A stretch of DNA of 64,000 nt, taken from NCBI GenBank assembly GCA_958496175.1, contig OY292275.1:42547701-42611700 (forward strand), given 5' to 3'. Source of the DNA: Sisyra terminalis (Eukaryota > Arthropoda > Insecta > Neuroptera > Sisyridae). Within the stretch, counting starts at the first letter, position 1. Each line of letters begins with the position of its first letter. Positions 24,801-39,800 of this stretch are shown in pieces. Position numbers and translations under genes: made by a program. The notes under the pieces were generated by a model, which was not told the origin of the DNA, ran no database searches, and saw nothing but the letters and a program-made list of their open reading frames with translations.

Positions 24801-27800
24801 GAGAATTGAAAGTTAACAAACGATGGGGTGCGTTTTTATTAAATGAGATTTCGAATGACATTTAAATGACTCACGACTATTGGAAGATATTAAAAAAATA
24901 TAGAAATAGTCAACTTTTCAAAGCGATTTTTTTTTAAAAGTAGTGCTTATAAAAGTTTATTCATATACCCACCCAATCAATGTTTTACTGATCGTTGCTT
25001 GTTCAGGATCTTGTTTTTCTTCCCTGATATAAGAAAAATAGACACAGCAAAACTTATTTATTCAGTTGATAACAATAGCATCTATATTGCGTGTGTTTTG
25101 ATACAAATTATTGTTGTTAACTTTTTATTTATTGTTAAATCAAAGTCTTCAACCATCTCTCGATCAAATACTTGAGGTTGATATTGAAAAAGCCGTGTGG
25201 AATTTCTTGAAATTTTATGAGATTTCCACACTCTATTCGCGTGTGGTTTATGCATACAATTTTGGTTTTAAGCCTTATGGTGGCCGAGTGGTCAAGGTGG
25301 CCGCTCCAAAACTAGAAGATGTTGGGTTCGAATCTCTTATCTAGAGATTGCAATACAGGACCAAAAGTTCAATACTGGTATTCGGTATTTTTTAGATCTT
25401 AATACAGGAACATCGGTTTTAATACCAGTAATAGGAATTTTAGAAAAAGAAAGAAAACACAGGTGTTTCGATGTTTACTTTGCCAGTTTAATAAGAGAGA
25501 GTAAATATCACAAAAATCGTTTGTAACATTTAAATTATAAAATAAATTTTTCAGGTTTTTCTGGATCAATTTAATTTATTGTTTTTCAATTCTGCTACGT
25601 TTCGTCACGTATCGTGACTTCCTCAAGTATCTAATACATAAATAGATTATAAACATATAAAACATAATACAATATACTATATATAAACAATATATGCTTA
25701 ATTATTAGATGTCTATGGAAGTCACGATACGTGACGAAACGAAACGGAATTGAAAAACAATAAATTAAATTGATCTAAAAAACCTGAACAATTTATTTTA
25801 TGAATAATTTAGTAGGATCTGAGAATAATATATTATACTTTTAAATTATAACAGTATATAAAGAATTATAGAAAGGTAAAGGAACAACTAACATCGTTTG
25901 TATTTAAATCACAAAAAAGTGTAAATATCATTACTCAATGTACTCTATGATACTATTACAAATTTTTGAAATATAATCTTAATAAATATAATGCATTAAC
26001 TGTATTGTCATTAAGCCAGGAACGAAATTTTGTGCAAAAATAGTTGCCGAAAACACTTTTTTAGTATCTATTCTACTTGGCGGTATTATTAGTAAGGCGG
26101 GATATACTTTTTCTAAGTATTTACCTTTAAATCCCTCATCTTCAAATATATCGAAGAGTACTCGTCGGATGGTTTTGGATATAACTAAATTCTCTATTAT
26201 AGTTTGATTTGTTTTTTTAGTTATCGATAACTTAACTTTTTATTCAAGAGACAATTCTTCACTATCAACACAAGTGTCATCATCATCTTCCACAACTCTA
26301 CCGAATTCTTCTGAACGTGGATAGGTTTGGGGGTAAAACAATTAAAGAAAATTTACTAAAAACATAATCAAATTCGAATTGCTTTATCTCTTTTCTTCTT
26401 TTTCATTTCCATTTTTAAAATCGTTATATTTATTGTAAATATCCTGAGACATGTTTTAATTCCAACTTTGTATTCACAGCCTAATTAATTTCACCCGTTA
26501 AGGCGACATAAAACAAAAACGTATACTATTTTTCTATAATGGGGACACCTGAATAAAAAGTAAATTGAATTTAAAAAATTTCTAGAAAATACCGAAAAAA
26601 CGGTATATAAACTTGTGAATACTGGTATTACAAAATTGTACAAATGACTCAAAATACCGGTATTTGGTATCACAATATTGCAATTTTTATCAAACAAATT
26701 TTCGATATTTCTCGATTTACGGATTTTTAGTAACTCTCGAGTCGCTAAAGATCTTGGTAGTTATAAAGTGATGGAAAATAACAATTGAAAGAAATGTTTT
26801 TCTTGTGAATCGATAAATTTTAAAATACAGAACAAATAAATCGATACATGTCCTTTTTAACAACGTCAAAATCAGGGAACATTTCAAGTTTTACTTTGCC
26901 TTAAATTTAGTTTGTGATTTTTTTGTGAAGTCAGTTGTAAAATCGAACAGATTTCTTTTTTGTTGCTAACCTTTCATTGTGGCCTAATTTATTCGCTAAT
27001 TAAATTACAAACAAAGAAAATATAACGTCGCTAGATATTGATGTCGCTAAGAAGGACATAAGTCAAAAAATCAATTGGTTTTGACCCGTACAAATTGATG
27101 AAAATGCATTGGTTCAATAGAAGAAAAATTTTGAAAATGCGGAGGCTCACTTGGCGTGAAAATTAACAACTCTGTTGAATCTAATTTTCTTAAGTCACTC
27201 TACTCTCCAAAAAAGTTCTATTTTCTGTTTAAAACATTAATTCTGTGGTCAAGTTAAATACCTTATTGCCCGGAAGACCATAATGCAAAATATGAAATCA
27301 TGTTATCCTTGACATATTTGATTCCTTTATATTACTCTATTGACTTTCCTATATGACAAGCAAAGCGGATTAGTATTTCAACCGACTTCAAAAAAGAACT
27401 AACAATAGGTTTTCAATTCGTCGAAAATTTTTTAAGGTTTCATACTCCGAGCGAAACTCTCATAAAATCACTTAAATATCTGACCATTTATTCTACTAAA
27501 AGCCTATAATATTATCTTGTTGAAAATTGGCATAGAAGGATAGTGATAAATGACTCAATTACCAACGTAAAATGGAAAAAAAAATATATGAAAAAAGATT
27601 TCCATAACCTCGCTTGTATTGATAAATGCACTAAAAATTAAAAAAAAAAATTATGAACTAAATATTATTAGTACCGTTTGCACCATCGATATTAAAGCGA
27701 TATTAGCCAATCGATGAGAATCGAAACCTATCTAGTTGTGTATCAAAGCGAAGGATTCAATTTTGTTTACAATTTGATTATATGGAACATCCCTTGCTTT

Positions 27801-30800
27801 GATGTCCTGCTAGGTAGCTTATGATTCTCATTAATTGGCTAATATCGCATTAGTATCGATGATGCAATCGGTACTAAGGTTCAATTCATATTTTTTTCTT
27901 TTTAGTGCATTTTATCAACAGAAGTGAGGTTTTTAAAATCTTTTTTAAAATATTTTTATTTTCCATTTTTTAGTCTTTTAATAAATTTTTAATATCCATT
28001 TTGTCAATCATTAACTTAGACTTGAATTAACTGATTGTTGTCATGTATTTCAACTGTCATTTCGATTTCATTCAATTCCCAATATTTGCCATTTAGATTG
28101 GCCGTGAATATATCATGGGCAGTTACTATAAGTTAATATTAACAACTATTTCGGCCATAAAGTCTACTAAACGTGCTAACTTCAACAAGCACTTAAAATT
28201 GACTCACTTTTACATGCACCTTTGACGGTAGGCATCTGGATTTTTTTTTTCAAAGTTACATATTTAATTAGAGTAAAAATACTTGGTTATTAAATTTTAC
28301 GGTGGATTCATGCGTTGTCACCGGGAGTTAAAAGCTTTGCCAAAATTCAGCACGATAAAATGCTGGAAAGTAGGTGAAAAATAAGATTATAAGTTCCGTA
28401 CCTTACAAACTAACAACAAAGTGACCTAATAGAAGCGAGGTAAAAAACCGTTTTTGCAGCTAATTAAGGGAGAGGCATAAACAGTATTTTCCTCTAAATT
28501 GTTGAATGATTTAATTATTCTCATCTGCTAAAGATATGTAAAAATATGAGGATAAGCACTATATAATTTCATAGATCAGATTCAAAAACCATTAAATTAT
28601 TATTTGATACCTTTCTTTGAAAGTATTTTGAAGTTTTATGTATACAATCAGCGATTCTTTTGAGAATGAAAAACATAGAAACTTACTTTTAAGTTAATTG
28701 ATTTTCTTTTCATGGTCCTTAAAAGTTTGAGGTGTCCGTTTTGCCCGGATTTCCTTTGTATTACTAAATGTAATATCCGGAAATGTTTCTATTTTTTTTA
28801 TTAATTACAATTTGCATCAAATCTTGATTTTAGCTATTTTCAAAAGAAAATGGTGGATATACCAACTAGTAGTTTAGAATAATACTCCAATATAAAAGAA
28901 GATACCTATAGATTAATTAAAAAATTCTTATAATTGCTTATATATTACGATTCAAACAACTTACAAAAATCACGGGAGCTGTTCACCTTTTTGATAAACT
29001 TATTTTTTACAGAAAATAACATGAAAGAGGCTTGTTAAAAACAATTTGAAATAAATAGGTAAATGTGTGTCTTTTGAAAAATGAAGCTTGGAAGTAAATT
29101 TGTATTCCCATTTTAATTACCTATTTGCTGTTCTTTAAAAATAAAAAGCCCATTAATAAAATAAGATATATATACCTGCCTGTGTTCGTTTATACTTTTC
29201 GTCGAAAAGTCTTATTTTTTAAGTTTTCTCATTATAACTTTTGGAAAAGATATTAAAAATCATGACGACAACAGCCTTAAAAAGTTTTAAATACCTACGT
29301 TGGGTATACGTAGGTACTAATTTTATAAAGCAGTCCACGTGTTGTATTGTGGATTTTTTTTCAATTTGAATATCTATAAACCATCCTTGAAATCTGTTGT
29401 TTTTCGGATATCCTAAAATTTATGTATATACTAAAGGCAAGAATATGTTACTGGAATACTAGTACATAATTATATAGTTTATAATAATAGTATCTAATTT
29501 ATATTTGTTCACGCAATTCTGATGTCTGCAAATTGATTTGTTAAATTTTCTTTTATGTGTCACGGAAAATCGTTATAACTTTTAGTTTTCTTGTGGATAA
29601 AAGAAATTAACATTATTATTTAACAATGTATTATATCTTCATAAAATGATTCATTGTTGTTTATATACATAAACCGTAAATATAAATATAATAATTCACC
29701 ACAAATTATTTAAAAAAAAAAAACATTTATGGAATATAAAGTTTTCATGAAAAGTTGAAGATAAATTCTTAAAACATTCAACTATTATATCGTACCAACT
29801 ACTTAGTTCATTTGATGTCTCCCACAAATGATATTTTACTGTATTTTTTTTATAGAAACTGTAAAATTCTAATTTCAAAATACAACGTGAAATTGAGAAA
29901 CCTAATCCCAAAATTAAGTTGTCATAAAATTATATAAACTGTTTATTTCGCAGTCGGACGATTTAAGGCTTTTATATAAGAAAATTTGGAGGTTTTAACG
30001 ACTCTAGAGTTAATAAAAATCCGTAAATCAAGAAATATCGAAAATTTGCTCGATACGAGATACGAACCTAAAACCTACTAGTTTTGGAGCGGCCACCTTG
30101 GTTACTCGACCACTAGTGGGCTAATAATTTTTATCAACGTTTAAGAAAGAAACATGCATCATACCTTAGTACCAAATCAATTTTATTTAATAGAACTATG
30201 GAAATATAATAAAAAATATTATACCGAGAAATTTTAATGTTTATTTACCGCCGTATTATACTTCTAGGATGTTTAGCGACTCTAGGATTAACAAAAATTA
30301 GCAAACCGAGAAATATGGAAAATTTTCTCGTCACGAAATTAGAACCCAACACAATAATTTCAAAGTGGCCACCAAAACCCCTCGTCCATCAGTCATAAAA
30401 ATTTTACATTTTCTCAAATTTGGTAACGTTAAGTAAATTCTATAAACAATATAATTACTACTGGCTAATTTGAAATTGTTTAAATCTACATAATTATTTG
30501 TTTTTTTTTTTTTTATATTCCCTCTACGCCGATATTAGAATGAGGTTTATTTTCCTAAATTTATAATGACGAATTCTTCAATAATATTCAATATATAGTA
30601 TTCTAAATACTATAACGAATGTTTTACTGAAAAAAAAATCCGGTTTCAGTTAATTGTAAGCCAAATCCGAAACCATAAACTTTAGAAATAATAGCACGAC
30701 GATTGGTTTCAATTAAAAAAAAAGCTTTAAAAAAATATTATTTTATGAATCCTTCAGCCTTGATTTACCTAAAATTCTAGAGTTCACTGTATGAAATATT

Positions 30801-33800
30801 ATGATCTCAACCACTCTTCATTTAGGCATTTTCATTCAATGGCAAACTTCACACCTTATACAAATCAATTTTCGTTGGTAATCATTAAGGTCTATAATTT
30901 TTTCAAAATTTTCTACATATATCCCAAACTTAACGTAGAGGGGGAGGGGGATATTTTACTCTATTAGAACGTATATCTCAGAAACTAACGGTTGAAGAAA
31001 AAAGTTATTTTGACTCCTTTTTCCAAGAAATAAAATCATCCGAAGACTACGTTCCATTCAAATAAATGTAAATTTATTCATTTTTAATCTGAAACAAATT
31101 TTAATCGAACTAAACAAATTTTCTAGCTCGATTTTATATAAACATTTAAAATATTATTTGCCATTTAAATTCTTCTTTTAGATCCATAATCAATAACCAC
31201 AAAAGCTTCTAGTATCTGAGCTTTAAGCCTTCTTCAGATTTCAACTTGTGAATCTTCCCTGTTATTTTAACACTATCTGAGATCCGACCATCAATTCAAA
31301 AAGTCTTGACTGTGTAATTTGAAGTTATCGGAAGAAATTTTTACGAAAATCGAATAGTTCATTCTTTTTGTATGAGTTTTGATAAGGGAACTCGGGGAAT
31401 GGTGAAAGTTTAATATTTATGCATATTTTTGTGAGCAGAAAACAGGCAATTTCCATATTGAAAGCAGACAAGTAGGTAAAGTGGTATTTCATGCCTGCTA
31501 AAGTAATCAAACATGATTTTCAATAATAATTTTACTCGTATATATAATATATATATGCATAAGTTGTGACTATGGAAAGAAAAAAATATTTGATCAACAA
31601 TAAGAATATAAAATACAGTCTAATAAATATAGGAGAAAAAACATTCACAAGATCAAATTGCATCAAAACAGAAATATTTTCTAGTAAATTAATTGAATAG
31701 TCTAAACTTCATTTGCCATTGTCTGAACTCTAATTGACTCTTTTCAAGATTTATAATTTTCTACGTTTTCAATGTTTGGGTATTTACATTAGTTATTTTC
31801 AATGTAGGAGTATTTAAATGCATGGATATTTAGGTAGGAGTCAGTCAACGCAATGTTATTTAATAATATAATTCCCTAAGTATTTCAATAATGATAATTA
31901 TGTTATGCCATAATAAAACGTTTCCTTAAGGTATATCTTATTGCCAAAATTTTTCAAATAATTCATGCTTCATCTCTTTCATTTATTAATTTTCTACTTC
32001 ATATTTTTCACTTTGTACACAACTATTGAAAATATAAATAATGACAGTAAAGCAGTGCCTGATACAGGGAAATCCCTGAAGATATGTTTTGTTCCAACTT
32101 TAATTTTCAAGGATTTAAATTAAAAAAAATATATAGTTTAAGCAAGCTATCAAAGGGTTGATTATATGTTGATAAAAATTGATTAAGAAAAAGAAGAAGC
32201 ATTATCATCAACGTTGTAATTTATAAATTCGAGTACAAAGCAATTTTTTATACATGGGATAAGAATAAAACGAAAATAAACTATTAATGAATTTTTTTAT
32301 CAATATGGTATATAAAATCAATAAATTTTTTGAATTGTCATTTTGTGAAATTTTAAATCCATTTTTTATAGTTTCTACTTGATTCTTCTAACTTAGAACT
32401 CCATACTAAATAAGTTTTAAAATTGTAAATTAAAAATCACTAGTAACACTATAATTCCGATTTTTTTAGAAATCATCATTAAGAACCGATATTTATACAT
32501 ATAGATGTTGACATTCATCATTCAGATAAAATTTTATTCGGAGTATAGAGAAAATATGCTTGTTTTTTCATAAGAATAGTAGCATGTCTAGAATAGATGT
32601 ATAGGATTTATCTTACAGATAAATTTTATTTTTTAAATAGCTATCGTAAGGGTATCTATCTATCTAGCCATGCGTGAAAATACAGGTCCTGAAAGTAATT
32701 GATTTATATCTTTGATACGGATAATACTAAAGGTATTTAAGCGAAAATTAGTTTTTTAAACAGGTCCAGTTTACGAGTAAAAGTTTTTATTCATTGTTTG
32801 CTATTACGACAACATCTAGAAGTTTCTAAACGTACAATTCTACTCATTTTTCTCTACTCAATTTTCAAGAGGATAAAAGTAAACAGAAATATTTAAAAAT
32901 AAATTGCGGAATTGAATTACCAATTGCCCAAAAATGAATTATTGTAGACCTTTTATCTGCTCTGGTTTTTTATAAAAAAAAAATGCGACTGACAGGAATA
33001 TTTGATGTCAAGTTTTCGAAATATGCACGTTTTGAGATTCTCCATAGCTGGAAAATTCTTTGTTTTTTGTCCTTAAAACTAATGAACTTCAAAATATTAA
33101 ATTTTATAGTTGTTTTAACTAAACTTGTTAAAAGACGGGATAAATGAATATTGTGTTTAATCACCCGATTGAATGTATTGGATACAACTTCAAATCCCGT
33201 ACAGTACATGAATTTTTCTTCTTGCTAAATCTTTTAAGGGTTTTAGAAAGTTTTAAACCTAATAGAAAATATCTTTTCTAAATAGTTATGAAACTAATAT
33301 TGATGGCTTAAACAAGCAGAAGCGTCGCATAGTATATTCTCTTGAATTTCGGTCTCATGAATAAAAAATAATACAAATATATAAAAAAACCTATAGACTT
33401 TAGACAATTGGAAGAATACAAAATCAAATAACATTTTTTTTTTGGATAACTCATCACGTAGACGTTACGGAATGATTCAATACTACTTGATGAAAAAGAT
33501 AAGATAACGGCTGAGAAAAATTGTTTGGCAGTCGAAATACGTGCCTATACAATACGCCAATAATACATTTGTTTGAACGTTTGTTCAAATTTATGTTTAT
33601 AGTTTACTTTTGTAAATTAGTTTACATAAATGAGACCACGATAAATTTTATATAGCGTATAAAAAGTACAAATTAATTATTTTACGAATATTATTTTAAC
33701 TGTTACTTAAAAATTTCTCTTCAACTCGTAATATTTTCAACATTTTCTTACCGTTTCACTTAATTAATAATATCCCAATAAGTAATGACCAAATATTTTT

Positions 33801-36800
33801 ATCAATAGATATTTAGTCTTCCAATAATTTCCTTAATCTAATCAAGTAAAAAGTCACCCTAATCCTTTCAATTCTTAACTTTTTGGTATTACAAAATGTA
33901 GTAATCAAAAGCAAAAAATTCCAAATGTTAGCAAATACAATAATTTATTATTTTTGTCCATTTACTCCATTTAGTTCCATGTTTACATTAGGCACTAGTT
34001 TGGTACTTTGATACATTTATTTTTAAACTCCCAAGATCATTTGGGTTGCCTATTAAATCGTACTTTTTATCTTCTTTATTTAATTATGACGATAAGTAGA
34101 ACGGGTCACATAAAGGCCATCGACAAACGCCACTAATCTCTAGTTTATTTTAACTATTTAACAATAAAATTGTTTATTAATAAAAATATATATTATAATA
34201 ATCTATTTTTAGTTTACCAAAGTCACAAATCTAGAGAAAAAAACTATAAAGAATATAATGTGACTATAATTAGAATAATTGTCAATTGTGATTAAAAATT
34301 ACTTTTTTCAATTAAATAAATACCTAATGAGATGGTATTTACGTATCATACTTGTTTATGGAAATTATTATTTTTAATACGTACATTGTTATGAGAATTC
34401 TTAATAGAGGATATTTTTTTCGGATAAACTTAAATAGTATGATAGAATAAATCATGATTAATATAATCAAATTTTTCATTAAATAGATGACAAAATTTTG
34501 AAAACTTATAAAACTTACCCTAATTTTATATTTACTGACCTAAAACAAAGCTCGTACAGTGATACCTAAATATTATAGTAAATTAGATTCAGGGAGATAC
34601 TTAGATCATCTTTTGGTACTACACACCTTAATCTTTCAAATTCAGACTTCCTATTATTTTTTGAGATTTGAATTAATTGAAAAATATGTAAAGTAAGAAA
34701 ACATGTTTGTCATAAAAATAATTAACCCAATTTGAACGCAACTTGGGTAAGGTATCAGCTAAATATAAAAGTACAATATATTGTCTGTTAAAGTTAAAAT
34801 AAGATTTTCTTTTTTAATTTTCCTGTTTTTTTTTTTGTTTATATATTTTACTCCAAGTTACAAAATTATGTATCATCTTGGATATTTTTTTTGTATCCCA
34901 GGGGTTTCAAGGTACCATGAATATCACGGTTCTGTAGACACCCTACTTTTCCTGAATTGATTTTTTTTCCTTTACAACAATGTGATAACGTTCTGCAAAA
35001 AAAAAACTTTTACAACTTACTTTTTGCTAAAATGTTCCAATTTCATTTAAATTGGAACAAAGATTTTTTCCAGAGAAAAATTTTTGGTTTAATTTTACAT
35101 TTATGTTTAAGTAAAAACCAAAATCAATAGAAGTCTGAATTTTGTAGGAACAACGTACTTTATTAATACCAATACACTCTCAAAATATGGTTTGGATATA
35201 TACCCAGGTTGACTAATCTTATCGGTCTACAATTTTTACGCTTATGTATACTTAAGTCCTAAAAAATTCATGCAAATGGTCCAAGTACTACGATCTCCTT
35301 AAAAACTAAGGGGTCATTCATAAATTATATAAGGTAATTTTTGCTATTAAGAAGATTCTCGCCCTTTCCTTAGTAAGGCAAAATTATATTTCAATTATAA
35401 AAAAAAATAATGAATTTTTGAATTTTCTTCCCGTAAAGTACCATGCATATGTAATTTATTAGGTTCCCATTTGGGTTTTTTCGTCACGAAAAAAAATATT
35501 TAAAATCTAAATATTAAAACGTACGATTAGTTTAAATAATAAAAAGGTTTTTTCCACAGCTTTAAAGCTATTAATTTTCCTGAAACAACGTTCATGAAAC
35601 AAAGCTCAACTTGATTTACTATTATGATGGAAAATAATGTGGTATACACGGTATAAACGTTCATAAGTTCGTAAGTTGAAAGATGAACTCTAATGAAGTA
35701 GTATGTATAAAATAAATCTAAGTTTTTTATAAGGTAGTTTCACAGGTTTCACATAAATTATGTAGTTTAAAAAATTATTTTCAAAATCCACAGTTTTTTT
35801 TTGCATATCGATATTTCTAATATTTATCTCTTAATACTAAAATAAATCAAGGAAACCAATTCAAACTGTACAAACCGATTAGAATTAGTCAATCAAATTA
35901 GTTTTACGCCTGTATAAAATATACAATATTCCAGATTTCTTAAGAAAGCTATAAAACAAATATATAGTTCAATACAGAAATATACTAAGTTTTCATAGAA
36001 AATTTAGACAACATATTTTCTTGTCATTTTAACATTTATGAACCGCAAATTTTAAGGAAATATAAACTTTGATAATGACTCATACGAAATTTGTGCATTA
36101 GTGTAACTTTTAAATTACTTCATTATACCTATGTTAGCCTATCTAATAGCATATTATGACCTTGCTGTACTAATAGCTTTTACTAATATAATTATAAAGA
36201 AAATGTGCTTTGGATGTTTAAACTTCAATCAAGCTAAAATAAGAGGTCAAAGTTTTCAAATGTATACTTAAAAGTTAAGTGTTTCGTTGTCCACTTATAA
36301 TCATGTTTGATATTATGCAAAAGTTTTTGATTATTAATTTACATCCTACAATTTATATTATATTCGCATTCATCGAAATCATGTGAACATAATGCAAATG
36401 TATTTGATAACGAAAAAGGAAATTATTTAGGAAAAAAATTAACGCCTACCATTGCAGTCATACTTAGGGAAAAAACTTGGAAACAGTTTAAAACGTTTAA
36501 AATACGAGATATTTTTGATCACAAGAATTTATACTAGATTTCATGATTGTTTCATTGAAGATGCTTTTATGGCAATCGAAATACGTATCTGAAGATACAA
36601 AATTAATTACATAAGCTTTTTACATTTCCAATTCTAACTTCCAAAACAAATCGAGAAAGTATCATTTTGAGAAAAAGCTCATTTTAAGTTCATTTAAACA
36701 TACAAAACTTGAAAGAAATTTTGTTCATTTCTGAAATTTAAATACCTTTGCTTATGCAAATACCTTAAGAAGGAAGCTTATTGTCAAACGCGTATTATTT

Positions 36801-39800
36801 GATTTGACACAACATCTTACAACTCAATGTTTGACTAAAAACTTGCTTTAGGCTTTCAGCTGTTTATTCTTTTATATGTAATACGAACTTTATTTCCAAT
36901 TTATATTCAGTTGCACGAATATGACGTTTTTAATAAGAAAGTATAAACTACCTGTTATCACACTATCATTATGATAATTATTTTTCATAAGACGTTAGAA
37001 ATTTAAGGTCCAATTCATTCTTTAAGACTCTCATTTTTCAAACGCTAAATTAAACGAGCTTTCATGTAATTTCGGAATAAGCATCTCTGCTTTGTGATTT
37101 TCATTCTATTGATCTACGAATCTTTTAATAATGCCACTTTATAAGTAAATTCTTTTCTCCCTACATGAGGACTTATTGGCTGTTGATCATTACGGACAAA
37201 AATGAGAAAGCTTTTTCTAAATAAAATTAATCACTAGATACGATATTTGAAAAAATAAAAAAAAAGCTTATAAGGATTTTTGTTTAAACTAGTAATTTAT
37301 AAGATGTATGCTCCTTACGATGCAAAAATCATGATAGAGATCAGGGATATTTTTTTTTCTTCCACACAAATACCCCAACATTCCAAACTAAAATTTTCGT
37401 TGTTTCCCGGTTCTTATTTATAAGAAACTATTCGACTAAAAGCTTTGATTTTTATTCCATATTCTATTGAACTAACATTATATTCAACACACAAATTATT
37501 TACAAAATGTGCTTATTTCTGATAACGTCAACCCCATGTAAGCAATCTTCCCCAATGTAAGAAATAATTAAACTCTGAATTAAGAAATAAATCAGATTTT
37601 TTGTCAAGTTCCCTGACTTTTCCCTTAGTACAATGAAATTCCCTGACTTCCATTAAATTCCCTTAATTCCCATTTCCTGACTTCCCAGATTTTTCTTATG
37701 AAGAAAAAGAATGTAGAAGCACGAAATGAATTAATATCATCAGAAAATTTCGAATATTTCAAATTTTTTATAACAAAAAAACATTTTCTTCAGAAATCTG
37801 CCAAAAATTATATTTTTCACGTTTTCAATTGATTCTAAATCAGTCCATAATTTTCAGCTTACTGATTAAAAGTGCATTTTTTTTATTCACATTACAAATA
37901 AGCCAGTTAGCTGAAATCGTAACGGAAATGAGTGTCCATTTTTTTCGAGACGGGTGTCTTCGGAGCGCTATAACTTACGTTCGACTGTATATTTTTGACC
38001 AAAAATTTATACACATACGCTTAAGATGAATATAAATACAAGATAAAAAGCTCAAAAACCTATCTATTCATTGGTTCTCAAGAAAAAATGGTTAAAAAAC
38101 AGGCCTTCACACGGGAATATCTCCTTAATTTAATACCAATAATAAAATTAAAATGTTCAATATCATATTTATCTCGTGATAATCATGTATTTAAGCGATG
38201 ATTTTTGATTTATTTGATGGAACTATTTTCCCATAGATTAAAAAATATGTTTGAAAATCAAATTCAACCTTCGAAGGTTTCAATTTGATCTATTTATAAT
38301 CAATTTTATGCATATATTATCACTATTAGTGTCATAATTTTTATGAATTGACTTATATAAGTTTTTTTTCAGATTTGTTCAAAATGAGAAACGTCGATAA
38401 ATCCACAACAATAACAACCAGTTTCAAAGCCATCGTCATTTACATGATTGTATCGCACGTTTTGGCATTCCCGGTGGAGACCCCAACCAAAAATATCATC
38501 CCTTCGAAAAAAGATGCGTTTATGTCACGTGGATGGGCTGCTGGGGGAATGCCTTTCAGTGTACTTTACTTAAATCATCAAGGGCAACATTACGGAATCC
38601 AAAATTTCAACGATAATGTAATGGCTCCGGTGGCACTACCCCAAAAACAAGTTATGGCTTATCGTCAATCAGTTCCATCACGAAGTAATCATAATTTCAA
38701 ACAAACGAGAAAATCTTATTCGGTCATTCCACAACTGTTTGTTTCCTACGGATGGGGTCCGTTGGGAAAAAAATGAAACGTGGAAATATCAAGGAAAATA
38801 TTATAAGCAAATTTTGCTTTAACGACAAATTAAAAAAAAATCTACACTTGTGTGTGTTATATATTTATTGTTTTTGAAAAATGAATGTATTTAAAAGGTT
38901 ATTAAGAGTTACTATTTTCTTTTAAGTTAAGAAAAAATTTATGCATATTTTTAAATTTTTCAAAAAAGGAAAGATAACTATTTAGAACTGGGGTTCAAGA
39001 CCAAAATCGCAACATATTCTTTAAATGTTTAGAGTGATTTCTAAGTGCTTCAATAGTAATTTCTAAGCAGGGGAAGCAATTTTTTTATGTCACAATGATT
39101 ATATTATATTGATGTCGCTCGTTATGTTGCCATAGTCGACTTTGGTGTAATTTTGGGTTGCAAGATTAATAGTGAAAAGACGGTGATGTTTGAAATCTTG
39201 CAACCTTAACGAATTAAAAATATACAAAAACAATAATGATCTCTCCGAGTTACATATAATTCAACTTATGTATCTTAGGCGCATACACTCGGAATATACA
39301 TTTTTAATTCGTCGAGGTTCAGAAATTTTCAAAAATTACAGTCTCTCCACTATTCTCAGGTTATAATCAATATCTCACAATAGTCAACTATGCCAATACA
39401 ATGAAATATACTATCAAGGTTTACATATCATAACATAGACATACATCATAAACCAGAATACGTCGTAATAAAAAAGTATATATTTTACCCACCAATTTGA
39501 AATTATTACGAGAGCATTTATAAATCACTTTTAATTCCTAAAAAAATAATAAAGCGATTCAAAGACCTTGATTTTGAATAATTGCTAAAAAACCTAACAA
39601 GTATTACAAACAACTAATAAAATGAGCTTTAAAATTATTCGTATATTAAATCGTTTTGTGTATTAAAAGTTGAATTGTTTTAAGGATAATTTAAATTATC
39701 GATTAATAACTTTATTGACATTAAAACATTGGCTGTTTTATTTATCTCAATTTGAAAAGTACTCACCGTTCATCTCCTTCATTGCCTTTATGAAGTCTGC

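Larger units (their letters stand above)
25347..26687. mobile_element. decayed hAT-type DNA transposon inserted in a SINE
   Basis: The ends are ATTGCAATA at the left and, inverted, TATTGCAAT at the right. Just inside are the CTGGTATTCGGTATTTT / AAATACCGGTATTTGG motifs. The flanks carry a diverged duplication of about 8 bp (TATCTAGAG and TATCAAAC), of the size hAT elements make. The minus strand encodes a hAT C-terminal dimerisation remnant (about 26008-26200). A 270-base fold-back element is inserted inside. Confidence 0.65.
19023..38030. other. large RBM42 intron, repeat-rich and mostly non-coding
   Basis: This is most of the 20,744-base second intron of RBM42. It holds a short TIR element (19611-19827), several SINEs (23.7, 25.3/26.7, 30.0 and 30.3 kb), a decayed hAT element with a nested fold-back element, a fold-back element at 27.6 kb, and a half copy of another palindromic family near 33.5 kb. 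Between these it is AT-rich sequence with only short chance frames. A slightly more GC-rich patch at 21046-21237 ends in a strong GTAAGT donor on the plus strand. Confidence 0.7.

Noticed and set aside
25273..25346. A tRNA-Ser gene
   Set aside because: A and B boxes are present but there is no acceptor stem or 3' end, and the same sequence recurs with a shared non-tRNA tail, so it is a SINE.
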